A stretch of DNA of 64,000 nucleotides from Rhodanobacter sp. MP7CTX1 (GCF_014205795.1 NZ_JACHCN010000002.1:62001-126000), one strand, 5' to 3'; counted from the stretch's first letter, positions 36,027 through 46,353 are shown. The notes: generated by a model not told the origin, from the letters alone. A program made the numbers and translations.

Positions 36027-36695
36027 ATGTCCTCACTACCGCGCATCGCCGTCCTTGCTTCCGGGCGTGGCAGCAATCTCGCTGCGCTGCTCGCCGCGCG
36101 TGAGCGTGGCGAGCTCCCGGTCGACTTCGTGCTGGTCGGCAGCGACAAGGCGGCGGCCGGCGCCTTGCGCATGGCCGAAGCGGCCAACATTCCCACGCTG
36201 GCACTCGACCCACGCAGCTATCCGGATCGGCGCGCGTTTGACCTCGATCTATTCGCCCGCATCGCCGCCAGTGGTGCCGAGCTGCTGGTGCTCGCCGGTT
36301 TCATGCGGATACTCGATGGCGAGGCACTGGCGCCCTGGATCGGCCGGATGATCAACATCCATCCCTCGCTGCTGCCGAAGTACCGCGGTCTGCACACCCA
36401 TCGCCGCGCTCTGGAAGCGGGCGACACCGAGCATGGCGCCAGCGTGCACTTCGTCACCGCCGAACTGGATGGCGGCCCGGTCATCGCACAGGCACGCGTC
36501 GCGATCGAGCCGGGTGACGACGAAGAGCAACTGGCGGAACGATTGCTGCCACTGGAACACCGGCTGTTGCCCGCCGTCCTCGGTCTGTTGGCCACTCGGC
36601 GATTGCGCTGGGACGGCCAGGCGCCAAGGCTCGACGACCAGCCGCTGCTGACCCCACTCGTACTGAACGAGCAGGGCCTGCAGACACGGGAGTGA
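36027..36695 (+). CDS. purN: Phosphoribosylglycinamide formyltransferase PurN
   Basis: A 222-residue GAR transformylase using 10-formyl-THF. Motifs: VLASGRGSNLAALLAA (phosphate loop), LAGFMRILDGEAL, INIHPSLLPKYRGLHTH (catalytic Asn and His), HGASVHFVTAELDGGPVIAQA (catalytic Asp). It is the functional partner of purM directly upstream. The DUF3108 gene begins 35 bp after its stop. Confidence 0.97.
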   Translation: MSSLPRIAVLASGRGSNLAALLAARERGELPVDFVLVGSDKAAAGALRMAEAANIPTLALDPRSYPDRRAFDLDLFARIAASGAELLVLAGFMRILDGEALAPWIGRMINIHPSLLPKYRGLHTHRRALEAGDTEHGASVHFVTAELDGGPVIAQARVAIEPGDDEEQLAERLLPLEHRLLPAVLGLLATRRLRWDGQAPRLDDQPLLTPLVLNEQGLQTRE

Positions 36696-36730
36696 TCCAC
36701 GGTTCAGCCCGGTGCCGGCAGACTCGTCGC

Positions 36731-37438
36731 ATGACTACCCGAACCCTGCTTACTCCCCTGCTCGGCCTCGGCCTGCTGTTCGGCGCCCAGGCTGCCCTCG
36801 CCACAACTCCCACCAGCTTTACCGCCCACTACAACGTGCTGCAGGGTGGCGAGCCGATGGGCGAAGCCACGGTGACCCTGCGTGCCGGCAGCCACGGCGA
36901 ATGGATCTACAGCCGCGACGTCAAGAGCACCGGTGGGATGGCCGCCATGATGAGTGCCAGCATCAAGGAGACCTCGCGCTTCCGCTGGAAGGGCGATGTG
37001 CCCGAAGCGATCAGCTACGACTATCAGCTGGATGCGGCAATCAAGAACAAGCAGCGCCACCTGCTGGTCGACTGGACCAAACAGCAGGTGACCGTCGACG
37101 AGGGCAAGGGCCCGAACAGCTATCCCGCGACCGCCGGTATGGTCGAGCGCAACACCACGCCGCTGGCGCTGGGGCTGGCCTTGCGCGACGGCAAGCAGCA
37201 GATAGCGCTGCCGGTTGCCGCGCGCCAGGAAGTACAGACGCAGAATTTCAAGGTGACCGGCAAGGAAACCGTCAAGGTGCCGGCCGGCAGCTTCAATGCC
37301 GAGCGGGTCGATCGCACCGACGCCGAGCGCGGTTTCAGCGCGTGGTACGCGCCGGGCAAGTACCTGTTGCCCGTAAAGCTGTCGCAGCATGACGGCGGCG
37401 ACCTGGTGATGGAGCTGGTCAGCTACAAGGCCGATTGA
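36731..37438 (+). CDS. DUF3108 domain-containing exported protein
   Basis: A 235-residue protein from the ATG at 36731, with a Sec signal peptide (MTTRTLLTPLLGLGLLFGAQ) ending at ALA. The mature part fits DUF3108: FTAHYNVLQGGEPMGEATVTL, FRWKGDVPEAISYDYQ, and AERGFSAWYAPGKYLLPVKL. It is typically found after purN in Xanthomonadales and related groups. It is probably periplasmic and beta-rich. Function unknown. Confidence 0.88.
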   Translation: MTTRTLLTPLLGLGLLFGAQAALATTPTSFTAHYNVLQGGEPMGEATVTLRAGSHGEWIYSRDVKSTGGMAAMMSASIKETSRFRWKGDVPEAISYDYQLDAAIKNKQRHLLVDWTKQQVTVDEGKGPNSYPATAGMVERNTTPLALGLALRDGKQQIALPVAARQEVQTQNFKVTGKETVKVPAGSFNAERVDRTDAERGFSAWYAPGKYLLPVKLSQHDGGDLVMELVSYKAD

Positions 37439-37458
37439 TAGCCACGCAGGCGCGATAA

Positions 37459-37485
37459 AAAAAGCCCGGCATGACCGGGCTTTTT
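37459..37485. terminator. Bidirectional rho-independent terminator between DUF3108 gene and murA
   Basis: Stem AAAAAGCCCGG (37459-37469) paired with CCGGGCTTTTT (37475-37485), loop CATGA. The A-run on one side and T-run on the other let it stop transcription from both convergent genes. Confidence 0.93.
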
Positions 37486-37507
37486 GTTGCCTGCAGACGA
37501 CGATGAC

Positions 37508-39047
<1,540 letters not shown>

Positions 39048-39280
39048 CGGGAGGGGGTGGTCCATAGGTGAGCTTGAGTCGGCAAAACGCGGATTCTGTC
39101 GCTTGTTGAATCCAACGCGCGGACTTATGACGTTAAAATACGAATATGCCATGGTAATGGAAATTCGCTGTCGCAGAAACGACAACGATGCCAAACCAGC
39201 CACAATCGACGGCAATAGCCGATGATGCCCCCAGCCATTGCGGCCACGGACATCAGATTCTCAGCCTCCATCGAGCCCAC

Positions 39281-40291
39281 ATGAACGCACGCATCGCCCC
39301 GCCCGCCGTCATCGACCTGAACCCGGACACCATCTTGCGTAGCGCACGCACGGTGATCGCCACCGAAGCGGCGGCCATCCATGCGCTGGAGCCGCGGATC
39401 GGGCAGAATTTTGTCGAGGCCTGCCGGCTGATCCTGGGCTGCAAGGGGCGCGTGATCGTCAGCGGCATGGGCAAATCGGGCCATGTGGCGCGCAAGATCG
39501 CCGCCACCCTGGCGTCCACTGGAACACCGGCGTTCTTCGTGCATCCGGGCGAAGCCAGTCACGGCGACCTCGGCATGATCCTGCCGCAGGATGTGGTCCT
39601 GGCATTGTCCTATTCGGGTGAAACGGACGAGCTGCTGTTCATCCTGCCGGTGATCAAGCGCCAGGGCATCCCGCTGATCGCGATCACCGGCAAGCCCGGC
39701 TCCTCACTGGCCACCCAGGCCGACGTGCACCTGGACGGCAGCATCTCCAGCGAGGCCTGCCCGCTGGGCCTGGCACCGACCACCAGCACCACCGTCGCGC
39801 TGGTACTGGGCGACGCGCTGGCGATTGCGCTGCTGGAAGCGCGCGGTTTCACCTCGGATGACTTCGCCCGCTCGCATCCGGCAGGCAGCCTCGGCCGCCG
39901 CCTGCTGCTGCATATCAGCGACGTGATGCATACCGGCGACGACGTACCCAGGGTGTCGCCGGATGCCGGCGTGACCGCCGCGCTGGTCGAAATGACCCGC
40001 AAGCACCTGGGCATGACTGCGGTGGTCGACGCCGATCAGCGCCTGCTCGGCGTGTTCACCGATGGCGATCTGCGCCGCGCGCTGGACGATGAAGGCGTGG
40101 ATCTCCGCGGCGCCACGGTGGCCGAGCTGATGACCCGTGGACCCAAGACGATCAGCGCCGACAAGCTGGCGGCGGAAGCCGCGCAGTTGATGGAAAAACA
40201 CCAGATTCACGCGCTGCTGGTGGTCGACGATGAACAGCACGTGGTTGGCGCGTTGAACATTCATGATTTGCTCCGCGCCCGTGTGGTCTGA
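39281..40291 (+). CDS. kdsD: D-arabinose 5-phosphate isomerase KdsD
   Basis: A 336-residue isomerase that converts ribulose 5-phosphate to arabinose 5-phosphate for Kdo synthesis. The ATG at 39281 (MNARIAPPAVIDLNP) is chosen; 31 upstream codons look unlike the family. The SIS domain has VIVSGMGKSGHVARKIAATL, TPAFFVHPGEASHGDLGM and LSYSGETDELL; two CBS domains fill residues about 205-336 (MTAVVDADQRLLGVFTDGDLRRAL). kdsC and the lpt genes follow on the same strand. Confidence 0.96.
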   Translation: MNARIAPPAVIDLNPDTILRSARTVIATEAAAIHALEPRIGQNFVEACRLILGCKGRVIVSGMGKSGHVARKIAATLASTGTPAFFVHPGEASHGDLGMILPQDVVLALSYSGETDELLFILPVIKRQGIPLIAITGKPGSSLATQADVHLDGSISSEACPLGLAPTTSTTVALVLGDALAIALLEARGFTSDDFARSHPAGSLGRRLLLHISDVMHTGDDVPRVSPDAGVTAALVEMTRKHLGMTAVVDADQRLLGVFTDGDLRRALDDEGVDLRGATVAELMTRGPKTISADKLAAEAAQLMEKHQIHALLVVDDEQHVVGALNIHDLLRARVV

Positions 40292-40304
40292 TGCACAGCA
40301 GCTC

Positions 40305-40400
40305 AGGGACGAGGGGCCAGTAGCGAGGGCGATGAACTGAACCTCACGAGCCCATGAAGCCCGATTTTAGCGCCCTCGCTACTCGTCCCTCGCCCCTTCC
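40305..40400. repeat. Inverted repeat between kdsD and kdsC
   Basis: A perfect 13-bp pair AGTAGCGAGGGCG (40319-40331) and CGCCCTCGCTACT (40371-40383), flanked by looser complementarity (AGGGACGAGGGG on the left, CCCTCGCCCCTT on the right), with a 39-nt centre. It fills most of the 133-bp gap and so interrupts an otherwise compact operon. Confidence 0.8.
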
Positions 40401-40424
40401 TCACCTCACCAGCCAGCAAACCCC

Positions 40425-40976
40425 GTGAACCCCCCCAGCTATCTGACCAACCTCCCCGCCGACATCCTCGCCCGTGCTGCCAAGATCCGCGTGGCGGTAT
40501 TCGACGTGGACGGCACCATGACCGACGGCCGCCTCTGGTACGCCGAGGACGGCCGTGAAACCAAGGTGTTCCATGTGCACGATGGGCTCGGCCTGAAGCA
40601 GCTGATGGCGAGCGGCGTGCTCGTCGCGATCATCAGTGCTCGGATCAGTCACCCGGTCGCCTTGCGCGCCGAAGAGCTGGACATCGCGCACGTCTATCAG
40701 GGCCAGAACGACAAACGGGCCTGCCTGCTGGAATTGTTGGACGCGCTCAATCTCAGCCCTGAGCAGGCCGCCTTCATCGGCGATGACCTGCCAGACCTGC
40801 CGGCGATGCGCATCTCCGGGTTGGCGGTTGCCGTGGCCAACGCCCACCCGTGGGTCGCCGAACAGGCACATTGGCAAACCCGTCTCGGCGGCGGCCAGGG
40901 TGCTGCGCGCGAGGTGTGCGACCTGATCCTGCACGCCCAGGGCAAAGGCGCCGCCGAACGGGAACGCTGGCAATGA
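40425..40976 (+). CDS. kdsC: 3-deoxy-D-manno-octulosonate 8-phosphate phosphatase KdsC
   Basis: A 183-residue HAD phosphatase that releases Kdo from Kdo-8-P. It starts at GTG (40425). The nucleophile motif is VAVFDVDGTMTDGRLWY, followed by GLGLKQLMASGV, IISAR (motif II) and AFIGDDLPDLPAM (motif IV). The short cap-less form is typical for KdsC tetramers. Its stop overlaps the lptC start (ATGA). Confidence 0.96.
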   Translation: MNPPSYLTNLPADILARAAKIRVAVFDVDGTMTDGRLWYAEDGRETKVFHVHDGLGLKQLMASGVLVAIISARISHPVALRAEELDIAHVYQGQNDKRACLLELLDALNLSPEQAAFIGDDLPDLPAMRISGLAVAVANAHPWVAEQAHWQTRLGGGQGAAREVCDLILHAQGKGAAERERWQ

Positions 40977-41656
40977 GCCTGATGTCCTACCTGCGGGAGC
41001 GTCGCCTGACCGTCGCCATCGTCGTGGTCGGGCTCGCTGCGGCCATCAGCCAGGGGCTGATGTGGTGGCTGAGCCCTCAGGCGCCGGAGCACGATTTTGT
41101 CGGCCCACCACGTTCCGGCTACACGCTGCATCATTTCACGATGTGGTCGTACGGCGTCGATGGCCTGCCCAGCTTCAGCATGACCTCGCCGCAGCTGGAT
41201 CGCCACGATGAAGACGACACCCTGTACATCATCAAACCGAACTTCGTGATCCCGTCCAAGCAGCCTGGCGTCGTTCCCGACTGGGATGGCAATTCGCTGT
41301 ACGGCTGGGTCGACAAGAGCGGCACCCTGATCAAGCTGCAAGGCCCGGTCTACATGCACCGGCCGGCCTATACCACGGCGACCGGAGTCCCGACGCCGGT
41401 AACCACCCTGAACACCTCCGAAGCCACCCTCTGGCCGAAGGAAAACCGGATGGAGACGGCAGAGCCGGCCCATGTCGTGCAGGGCGAACGTACAATGAGC
41501 GGGATCGGCATGCGTGCCAACCTCAACGAAAACCATCTGGAGCTGCTTGATGCGTCGCACATCACTTTCCCGCCACGCGCACCCAAACCGTCTCCGGCTC
41601 GGCCTGCTCCTGCTCGGCCTGCTCCTGCTGCAGCCGGCGCTGGCCAAGCAAGATGA
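40973..41656 (+). CDS. lptC: LPS export system protein LptC
   Basis: A 227-residue bitopic inner-membrane protein linking the LptBFG transporter to LptA. One membrane helix at residues about 13-31 (TVAIVVVGLAAAISQGLMWW) is followed by the periplasmic beta-jellyroll with FTMWSYGVDGLPSFSMTSPQ, LYGWVDKSGTLIKLQG and ERTMSGIGMRANL. The usual protein ends near HITFPP; here a Pro/Ala/Arg-rich tail of about 28 residues follows because the frame continues over the lptA signal-peptide region. It overlaps kdsC by 4 nt and lptA by 107 nt. Confidence 0.93.
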   Translation: MSLMSYLRERRLTVAIVVVGLAAAISQGLMWWLSPQAPEHDFVGPPRSGYTLHHFTMWSYGVDGLPSFSMTSPQLDRHDEDDTLYIIKPNFVIPSKQPGVVPDWDGNSLYGWVDKSGTLIKLQGPVYMHRPAYTTATGVPTPVTTLNTSEATLWPKENRMETAEPAHVVQGERTMSGIGMRANLNENHLELLDASHITFPPRAPKPSPARPAPARPAPAAAGAGQAR

Positions 41657-42209
41657 CCGCAACCAGCCGATGGACCTGCACGCCGCGTCCACCGACGGCT
41701 TCAACCTGCCCAACACCATCACCACGCTCACCGGCAACGTGATCGCTACCCAGGGCACGCTCAAGGCCACCGGGGATAAGGCGCTGGTCTATATCGACGC
41801 CGACACGCAGATCAGCCGCATCGTGATCACGGTAAACAAGGGCAAACTGGCACACATCGAGCAGGTCGACGATTCCGGAAACCTGATGACCGGCGATGCG
41901 GACCAGCTTGACTATGACAACATCAACGGCATTGCGGTGCTGACCGGTCATGCCGTGGTGCACCAGCAGGGCCGCGGTGAGGCGCATGGTGACAAGCTCA
42001 CCTACAACACCCAGACCAGCTACATGACCGGCAACAGCGGTGGCGATGGACTGGTGCACATGATCTTCCTGCCGAAGCCGAAGCCGGCCGCCGGCGCGCC
42101 AGCCCCGGCCAAGCCCGCCGCTCCTGCCAGCGCACCCCATGCGACGCCGCCAACCGCCCCGCCAGCAAACGCCAGCAGCGCCTCGACCCCGACCAAGGAA
42201 CAACCGTAA
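41550..42209 (+). CDS. lptA: LPS transport periplasmic protein LptA
   Basis: A 219-residue periplasmic bridge protein for LPS. The ATG at 41550 has GGAG seven bases upstream and starts a clear Sec signal peptide (MRRTSLSRHAHPNRLRLG, then a Leu-rich core to ALA). The OstA/LptA domain spans residues about 45-165 (LTGNVIATQGTLKATGDKA, GDADQLDYDNINGIAVLTGH). The last 45 residues are Pro/Ala-rich and probably disordered. The start lies inside lptC, and a tandem 15-bp duplication in the overlap (41598-41627) lengthens the signal peptide core. Confidence 0.94.
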   Translation: MRRTSLSRHAHPNRLRLGLLLLGLLLLQPALAKQDDRNQPMDLHAASTDGFNLPNTITTLTGNVIATQGTLKATGDKALVYIDADTQISRIVITVNKGKLAHIEQVDDSGNLMTGDADQLDYDNINGIAVLTGHAVVHQQGRGEAHGDKLTYNTQTSYMTGNSGGDGLVHMIFLPKPKPAAGAPAPAKPAAPASAPHATPPTAPPANASSASTPTKEQP

Positions 42210-42212
42210 CCC

Positions 42213-42932
42213 ATGCTCTCGGCCGAAGGTCTGCAAAAGAGTTTCAAGGCGCGCAAGGTTGTGCGGGATTTTGGGTTCTCGATCCGCGAGGGCGAAGTCG
42301 TCGGCCTCCTGGGGCCCAACGGCGCCGGCAAGACCACCTGCTTCTACATGGTGGTCGGGCTGATCGAAGCCGATGCCGGCAGTATCAAACTGGACAAGCA
42401 GGACATCACCAGTCTGCCGATGCACTCGCGCGCCAAGCTGGGTATTGGCTACCTGCCGCAGGAAGCGTCGGTGTTCCGCCGGCTCAGCGTGTCCGACAAC
42501 ATCATGGCCGTGCTCGAGCTGCGCGAGGGTCTCACCCTCAAGCAGCGCAACGCCGAGCTGGAAAGCCTGCTGGATGAGTTGAAGGTCTCGCACATCGCCG
42601 ATCAAAAAGGCATCAGCCTGTCCGGCGGTGAACGTCGTCGCGTCGAGATCGCCCGCGCACTCGCCGCGCAGCCACGCTACATGCTTCTGGACGAACCGTT
42701 CGCCGGCGTCGACCCGATCTCGGTCGGCGAGATCCAGCGCATTGTCAGACATCTGAAAGAACGCGGCATCGGCGTGCTGATCACCGACCACAACGTGCGC
42801 GAAACACTGGGCATCTGCGACCGCGCCTACATCATGAGCGACGGCGAAGTCCTTTCGCGCGGCACCCCCGCACACATCCTCGCCGACGAGAAAGTGCGCG
42901 AAGTGTACCTGGGCCGCGAATTCCGCCTCTGA
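42213..42932 (+). CDS. lptB: LPS export ABC transporter ATP-binding protein LptB
   Basis: A 239-residue ATPase energising LPS extraction from the inner membrane with LptF and LptG, which lie elsewhere. Walker [18 protein letters not shown]-loop [21 protein letters not shown] signature [16 protein letters not shown], Walker [13 protein letters not shown] and the switch His in [10 protein letters not shown] are all present. It starts 3 bp after lptA and is followed by rpoN after a short repeat element. Confidence 0.97.
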   Translation: MLSAEGLQKSFKARKVVRDFGFSIREGEVVGLLGPNGAGKTTCFYMVVGLIEADAGSIKLDKQDITSLPMHSRAKLGIGYLPQEASVFRRLSVSDNIMAVLELREGLTLKQRNAELESLLDELKVSHIADQKGISLSGGERRRVEIARALAAQPRYMLLDEPFAGVDPISVGEIQRIVRHLKERGIGVLITDHNVRETLGICDRAYIMSDGEVLSRGTPAHILADEKVREVYLGREFRL

Positions 42933-42951
42933 CCCAAGGACTACAGCTCCT

Positions 42952-42986
42952 GTAGGTTGGGCTTCGCTACGCTCACCCCAACCTAG
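42952..42986. repeat. GTAGGTTGGG-type short hairpin, copy B
   Basis: A compact member of the family also seen at 31592 and 60188: GTAGGTTGGGCTTCGCTACG followed by CTCACCCCAACCTAG. The TAGGTTGGG/CCCAACCTA stem encloses a short GC-rich loop. It lies 19 bp after lptB and upstream of rpoN, so it may reduce read-through between them. Confidence 0.82.
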
Positions 42987-43147
42987 GTATGGCTCGGCGC
43001 AAACCGTCGCCGACCCTGGCCCGGCGTTATTGCCCCGCGATCCGCCGGCGGCTTTGCGGACTGGGGCAACCAGGATGCGACACAGTCCTATGGCCGCATC
43101 AGCGGGCAAGCGTTAGGATGGCTGCGAGTTCCTTCGATCTGGCTGGC

Positions 43148-44623
43148 ATGAAACCCGCACTGCAGTTCCGCCTCCATCAGCAGCTCACCCTGACGCCGCA
43201 ACTGCAGCAGGCGATTCGCTTGTTGCAGTTGTCACAGCTGGAGCTGGAAGCCGAACTGCGACAGATCACCGAGAGTAACCCGCTGCTGGAGTTCGCCGAA
43301 GAGAGCGACGACGCCGAGCCGGTGGATGCCGACGACGCCGAAAGCGAATACCCAAGTGCCGAAAGCTCCAGCGCAGCCGCTGGCAGCAGCGACAGCGACG
43401 GCGACGACTCCACCGAGTGGGCTGACGGCGGCGGTGTCGCTGAATCCCCGATCGATTTTTCCAGCAGTAGCGTCGGCAGCAACGGCAGCAGCACAGGCTC
43501 GCGCGGCGATGAGGATTTCGAGCCGCAGAACGCGGCGCCGGAAACCCTGCAGCAACACCTGCTGTGGCAGCTCAACATGGCGTCGTTCAATCCCCGCCAG
43601 TATGCGATCGCCACGGTGCTGATCGACGCGTTGAATGCCGACGGCTATCTCACCGAGGGGCTGGAGGCGGTACTCGCCGTGCTTCCGGCCGATCTCAAGG
43701 CCAGCATCGGTGAAGTCGATGCCGTACGCCGCCAGTTGCAGGGCTTCGACCCTGCGGGCGTCGCCAGCCTGGATTTGCGCGACTGTCTGCGGGTACAACT
43801 GCAACAATTCGATCCGGATACGCCGCAGCGCGAGTTGGCGCTGCGCATGGTCGACACCGAGCTGGAATTGCTCGCGCGCAACGATGTCGCCCGACTGGCG
43901 CGCCGGCTGCGCGCCAGTGAAGACGAGGTCACCGCCGCCGCCGTGCTGATCCGCAGCCTTGATCCGCGCCCCGGCGCGGCGCTGGACGCCACTCCGGTGG
44001 AATATGTGGCGCCGGATGTCTACGCGTTGAAGGACGCCAGCCGCTGGCGGGTCAGCCTGAATCCGGATTGCCAGCCGCGACTCGGGCTGAACCAGCATTA
44101 CTGCGGCATGATCGCGCGAGCCCGCGGTGAGGACGCCAGCTGGATGCGCGGCCAACTGCAGGAAGCACGCTGGCTGATCAAGAGCCTGGAATCGCGCGCC
44201 GAGACATTGCTGAAGGTCGCCGAAGCGATCGTGCGCCGGCAGAGTGCGTTCCTCGACTACGGTCCGGAAGCGATGCATCCGCTGGTGTTGCGCGAAGTGG
44301 CTGAAGAAGTGGGCATGCACGAATCGACCATCTCGCGCGTCACCACCCGCAAATACATCCACACCCCGCGCGGCACGTTTGAACTGAAATACTTTTTTTC
44401 CAGCGGCGTTTCCACCGAGGACGGCGGCAGCGCGTCGGCCACCGCGATCCAGGCCATGCTGCGCAAGCTGATCGACGCCGAAGACGCCCGCAAACCCCTG
44501 TCCGACCAGGCGATTGCGGAGGAACTGAAACGCAAGGGTATCCAGGTAGCCCGCCGCACCGTCGCCAAATACCGGGAGGGCCTGCGCATTCCCAGTTCCA
44601 GCGAACGCCAGCGTGCCAGTTGA
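43148..44623 (+). CDS. rpoN: RNA polymerase sigma-54 factor RpoN
   Basis: A 491-residue sigma-54. The start MKPALQFRLHQQLTLTPQLQ corresponds to region I of the family; an ATG ten codons earlier (MAASSFDLAG) is possible. Residues about 50-125 form an acidic, Ser-rich region II, longer and more low-complexity than in E. coli. Then come the core-binding domain, the helix-turn-helix (VAEEVGMHESTISRVTTRKY) and the RpoN box ARRTVAKYRE near residue 475. Its place between lptB and hpf is standard. Confidence 0.97.
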   Translation: MKPALQFRLHQQLTLTPQLQQAIRLLQLSQLELEAELRQITESNPLLEFAEESDDAEPVDADDAESEYPSAESSSAAAGSSDSDGDDSTEWADGGGVAESPIDFSSSSVGSNGSSTGSRGDEDFEPQNAAPETLQQHLLWQLNMASFNPRQYAIATVLIDALNADGYLTEGLEAVLAVLPADLKASIGEVDAVRRQLQGFDPAGVASLDLRDCLRVQLQQFDPDTPQRELALRMVDTELELLARNDVARLARRLRASEDEVTAAAVLIRSLDPRPGAALDATPVEYVAPDVYALKDASRWRVSLNPDCQPRLGLNQHYCGMIARARGEDASWMRGQLQEARWLIKSLESRAETLLKVAEAIVRRQSAFLDYGPEAMHPLVLREVAEEVGMHESTISRVTTRKYIHTPRGTFELKYFFSSGVSTEDGGSASATAIQAMLRKLIDAEDARKPLSDQAIAEELKRKGIQVARRTVAKYREGLRIPSSSERQRAS

Positions 44624-44723
44624 TTCACATCCGAAAAACGTGCGCGAAATCATTCTGCGAAACATGCGCGGGAACTTGCCAAGACTAAAAGCGTTCCCAT
44701 ACCTGTAGAGAGTGTTTGACGAT

Positions 44724-44774
44724 GTGCCACTGTCATCACAGCAGTGGCACGTTTATCCGCCGCCGAAAGGCGGC
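44724..44774 (+). promoter_or_regulatory. Two hairpins in the hpf leader
   Basis: First a perfect 9-bp inverted repeat GTGCCACTG (44724-44732) with CAGTGGCAC (44742-44750). Directly after it a 6-bp stem GCCGCC/GGCGGC closes a GAAA tetraloop (44759-44774). Both precede the hpf Shine-Dalgarno AGGAGG (44787-44792) by little. They could act as an operator or as mRNA structure that stabilises or controls hpf; no T-run follows, so they are not a terminator. Confidence 0.6.
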
Positions 44775-44799
44775 ACTGCACCACCAGAGGAGGCGCCCC

Positions 44800-45123
44800 A
44801 TGCAATTCCAACTCAGCGGCCAGCAGATCGAAGTCACCCCGGCACTCCGGGAGCACGCCACCACCAAGCTTGACCGCCTGACACGCCTCGATGAAAAACT
44901 GATCAGCCTTGCCATTGTGCTGTCGGTCGACAAGCTCCAGCAGCGTGCTGAGGGCACGCTGGGAGTCACCGGCGCCACATTACATGCCGAAGCCGCCGAG
45001 GCCGACATGTATGTATCCATCGATGTCCTGTTCGACAAACTCGTCAACCAGTTACGCAAGCACCGCGAGAAAGTCAGCGACAAACACCAACGAGAAACCC
45101 GCGAAGAACGCCAATACGGCTGA
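44800..45123 (+). CDS. hpf: Ribosome hibernation promoting factor HPF (short form)
   Basis: A 107-residue S30AE-domain protein that dimerises ribosomes in stationary phase. The ATG at 44800 has AGGAGG eight bases upstream; the frame extends further up but without family sequence. It starts MQFQLSGQQIEVTPALREHA and contains LDRLTRLDEKLISLAIVLSV and ATLHAEAAEADMYVSIDVLFD, followed by a basic C-terminus. The neighbourhood rpoN-hpf is conserved across proteobacteria. Confidence 0.95.
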   Translation: MQFQLSGQQIEVTPALREHATTKLDRLTRLDEKLISLAIVLSVDKLQQRAEGTLGVTGATLHAEAAEADMYVSIDVLFDKLVNQLRKHREKVSDKHQRETREERQYG

Positions 45124-45132
45124 TAAAACCTT

Positions 45133-45310
45133 CGCCGCCCTCCAGATCCCTTCTCCCCGCCGGTAGAAGTTGGCCGACCAGGCCGGAATGGGGGCAACCC
45201 ATTGAAACTTCGCGGTCGCAGGCCGCTCCCAACTCCCTTCTCCCCCATCGGGGAGAAGGTGGCCCGCAGAGCCGGATGAGGGGCCAGATTCCCTCCTGAC
45301 CCGCTCCCCC
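45133..45310. repeat. Repeat-rich spacer between hpf and hprK
   Basis: The 275-bp gap holds no gene. It contains CCTTCTCCCC (45236-45245) paired perfectly with GGGGAGAAGG (45250-45259) around a 4-nt loop, with an earlier degenerate CCCTTCTCCCCG at about 45149 and a GGATGAGGGG flank. This CTTCTCCCC/GGGGAGAAG palindrome type is common between genes of proteobacteria. In many relatives this is where ptsN stands. Confidence 0.7.
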
Positions 45311-45398
45311 ATCCACGCATCCATCCCCCAAACTGGCACAATGGTCCCATCGCCGCAGACGCCCACCGGGCTCCCCATGCGGCGCAAGGACTCTTCGC

Positions 45399-46349
45399 TT
45401 GGACCGGATCAGCGCGCGACAACTATTCGAGGGCGTCCACGAACGCATGGGCCTGCGCTGGATATCCGGCATGCGGGGGGAAACGCGTGCGCTCGATCCC
45501 GGTGCCGCACAGGCGCGTCGACCGTCGTTGATCGGCTATCTCAACGTCATCTATCCAAACAAGATCCAGATCATCGGCACCGAAGAGCTGAGCTTCCTCG
45601 ACGCGCTGGATTCGCGCCAGCGCTGGGAGGTGATCCACAAGGTCGCCGCCTATCAGCCGGTGGCTCTGATCGTGACAAAAGATCAGACGCTGCCCGCCGA
45701 CCTGCGCGAGGTGGCCGAGGAAACCAATACGCCGCTTTGGGTGAGTCCCAAGCGCAGCCACGAACTGCTGACCTATCTGCAATACCATCTGGCGCGCCTG
45801 CTGGCAGCGAAGACGACCCTGCACGGGGTGTTCCTGGAAGTCTTCTCGATCGGCGTGCTGATCACTGGCGAAGCCGGCTCCGGCAAGAGCGAGCTTGCGC
45901 TGGAGCTGATCAGCCGCGGCCATCGACTGGTCGCTGACGACGCCACCGAATTCACCCTCATCGCACCGGATGTGATTGACGGCAACTGCCCCGAGCTGCT
46001 GCAGGATCTGCTGGAAGTGCGTGGACTGGGTGTGCTGAACGTGCGCGAGATGTTCGGCCACATGTCGGTCAAGCCCTCCAAGTACCTGCGGCTGGTGATC
46101 CACCTCAAGCCGATGCGCGACGGCGAGGAAACCGACGCCTTGACGCGCCTCACCGGTGACATCGGGCATCGCGAAATCTTCGATGTGCCGGTGCCTATGA
46201 TCACCATACCGGTGGCACCGGGACGCAACCTTGCGGTACTCGTCGAGGCGGCTGTACGCAGCCACGCCCTGAAGAGCAAGGGCATCGACCCCGCACAGAC
46301 CTTTATCGACCGGCAGGCGCATCAATTGCGCCGGCTGCCTCCGTGGTAA
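45399..46349 (+). CDS. hprK: HPr kinase/phosphorylase HprK
   Basis: A 316-residue bifunctional enzyme that phosphorylates HPr on Ser46 with ATP or removes the phosphate with Pi. It starts at TTG (45399), with AAGGA about eight bases upstream. The C-terminal catalytic half has the HGVFLEVF strand with catalytic His142, Walker [13 protein letters not shown] (157-168), LVADDATEF, and the HprK signature [15 protein letters not shown]. The proteobacterial HprK acts in a regulatory PTS rather than sugar uptake. rapZ follows 4 bp downstream. Confidence 0.96.
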   Translation: MDRISARQLFEGVHERMGLRWISGMRGETRALDPGAAQARRPSLIGYLNVIYPNKIQIIGTEELSFLDALDSRQRWEVIHKVAAYQPVALIVTKDQTLPADLREVAEETNTPLWVSPKRSHELLTYLQYHLARLLAAKTTLHGVFLEVFSIGVLITGEAGSGKSELALELISRGHRLVADDATEFTLIAPDVIDGNCPELLQDLLEVRGLGVLNVREMFGHMSVKPSKYLRLVIHLKPMRDGEETDALTRLTGDIGHREIFDVPVPMITIPVAPGRNLAVLVEAAVRSHALKSKGIDPAQTFIDRQAHQLRRLPPW

Positions 46350-46353
46350 TTGC

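Noticed and set aside
44745..44760. TGGCAC resembling the -24 element of a sigma-54 promoter before hpf
   Set aside because: No TTGC-like -12 element follows at the required spacing, and the bases belong to the right arm of a perfect inverted repeat.
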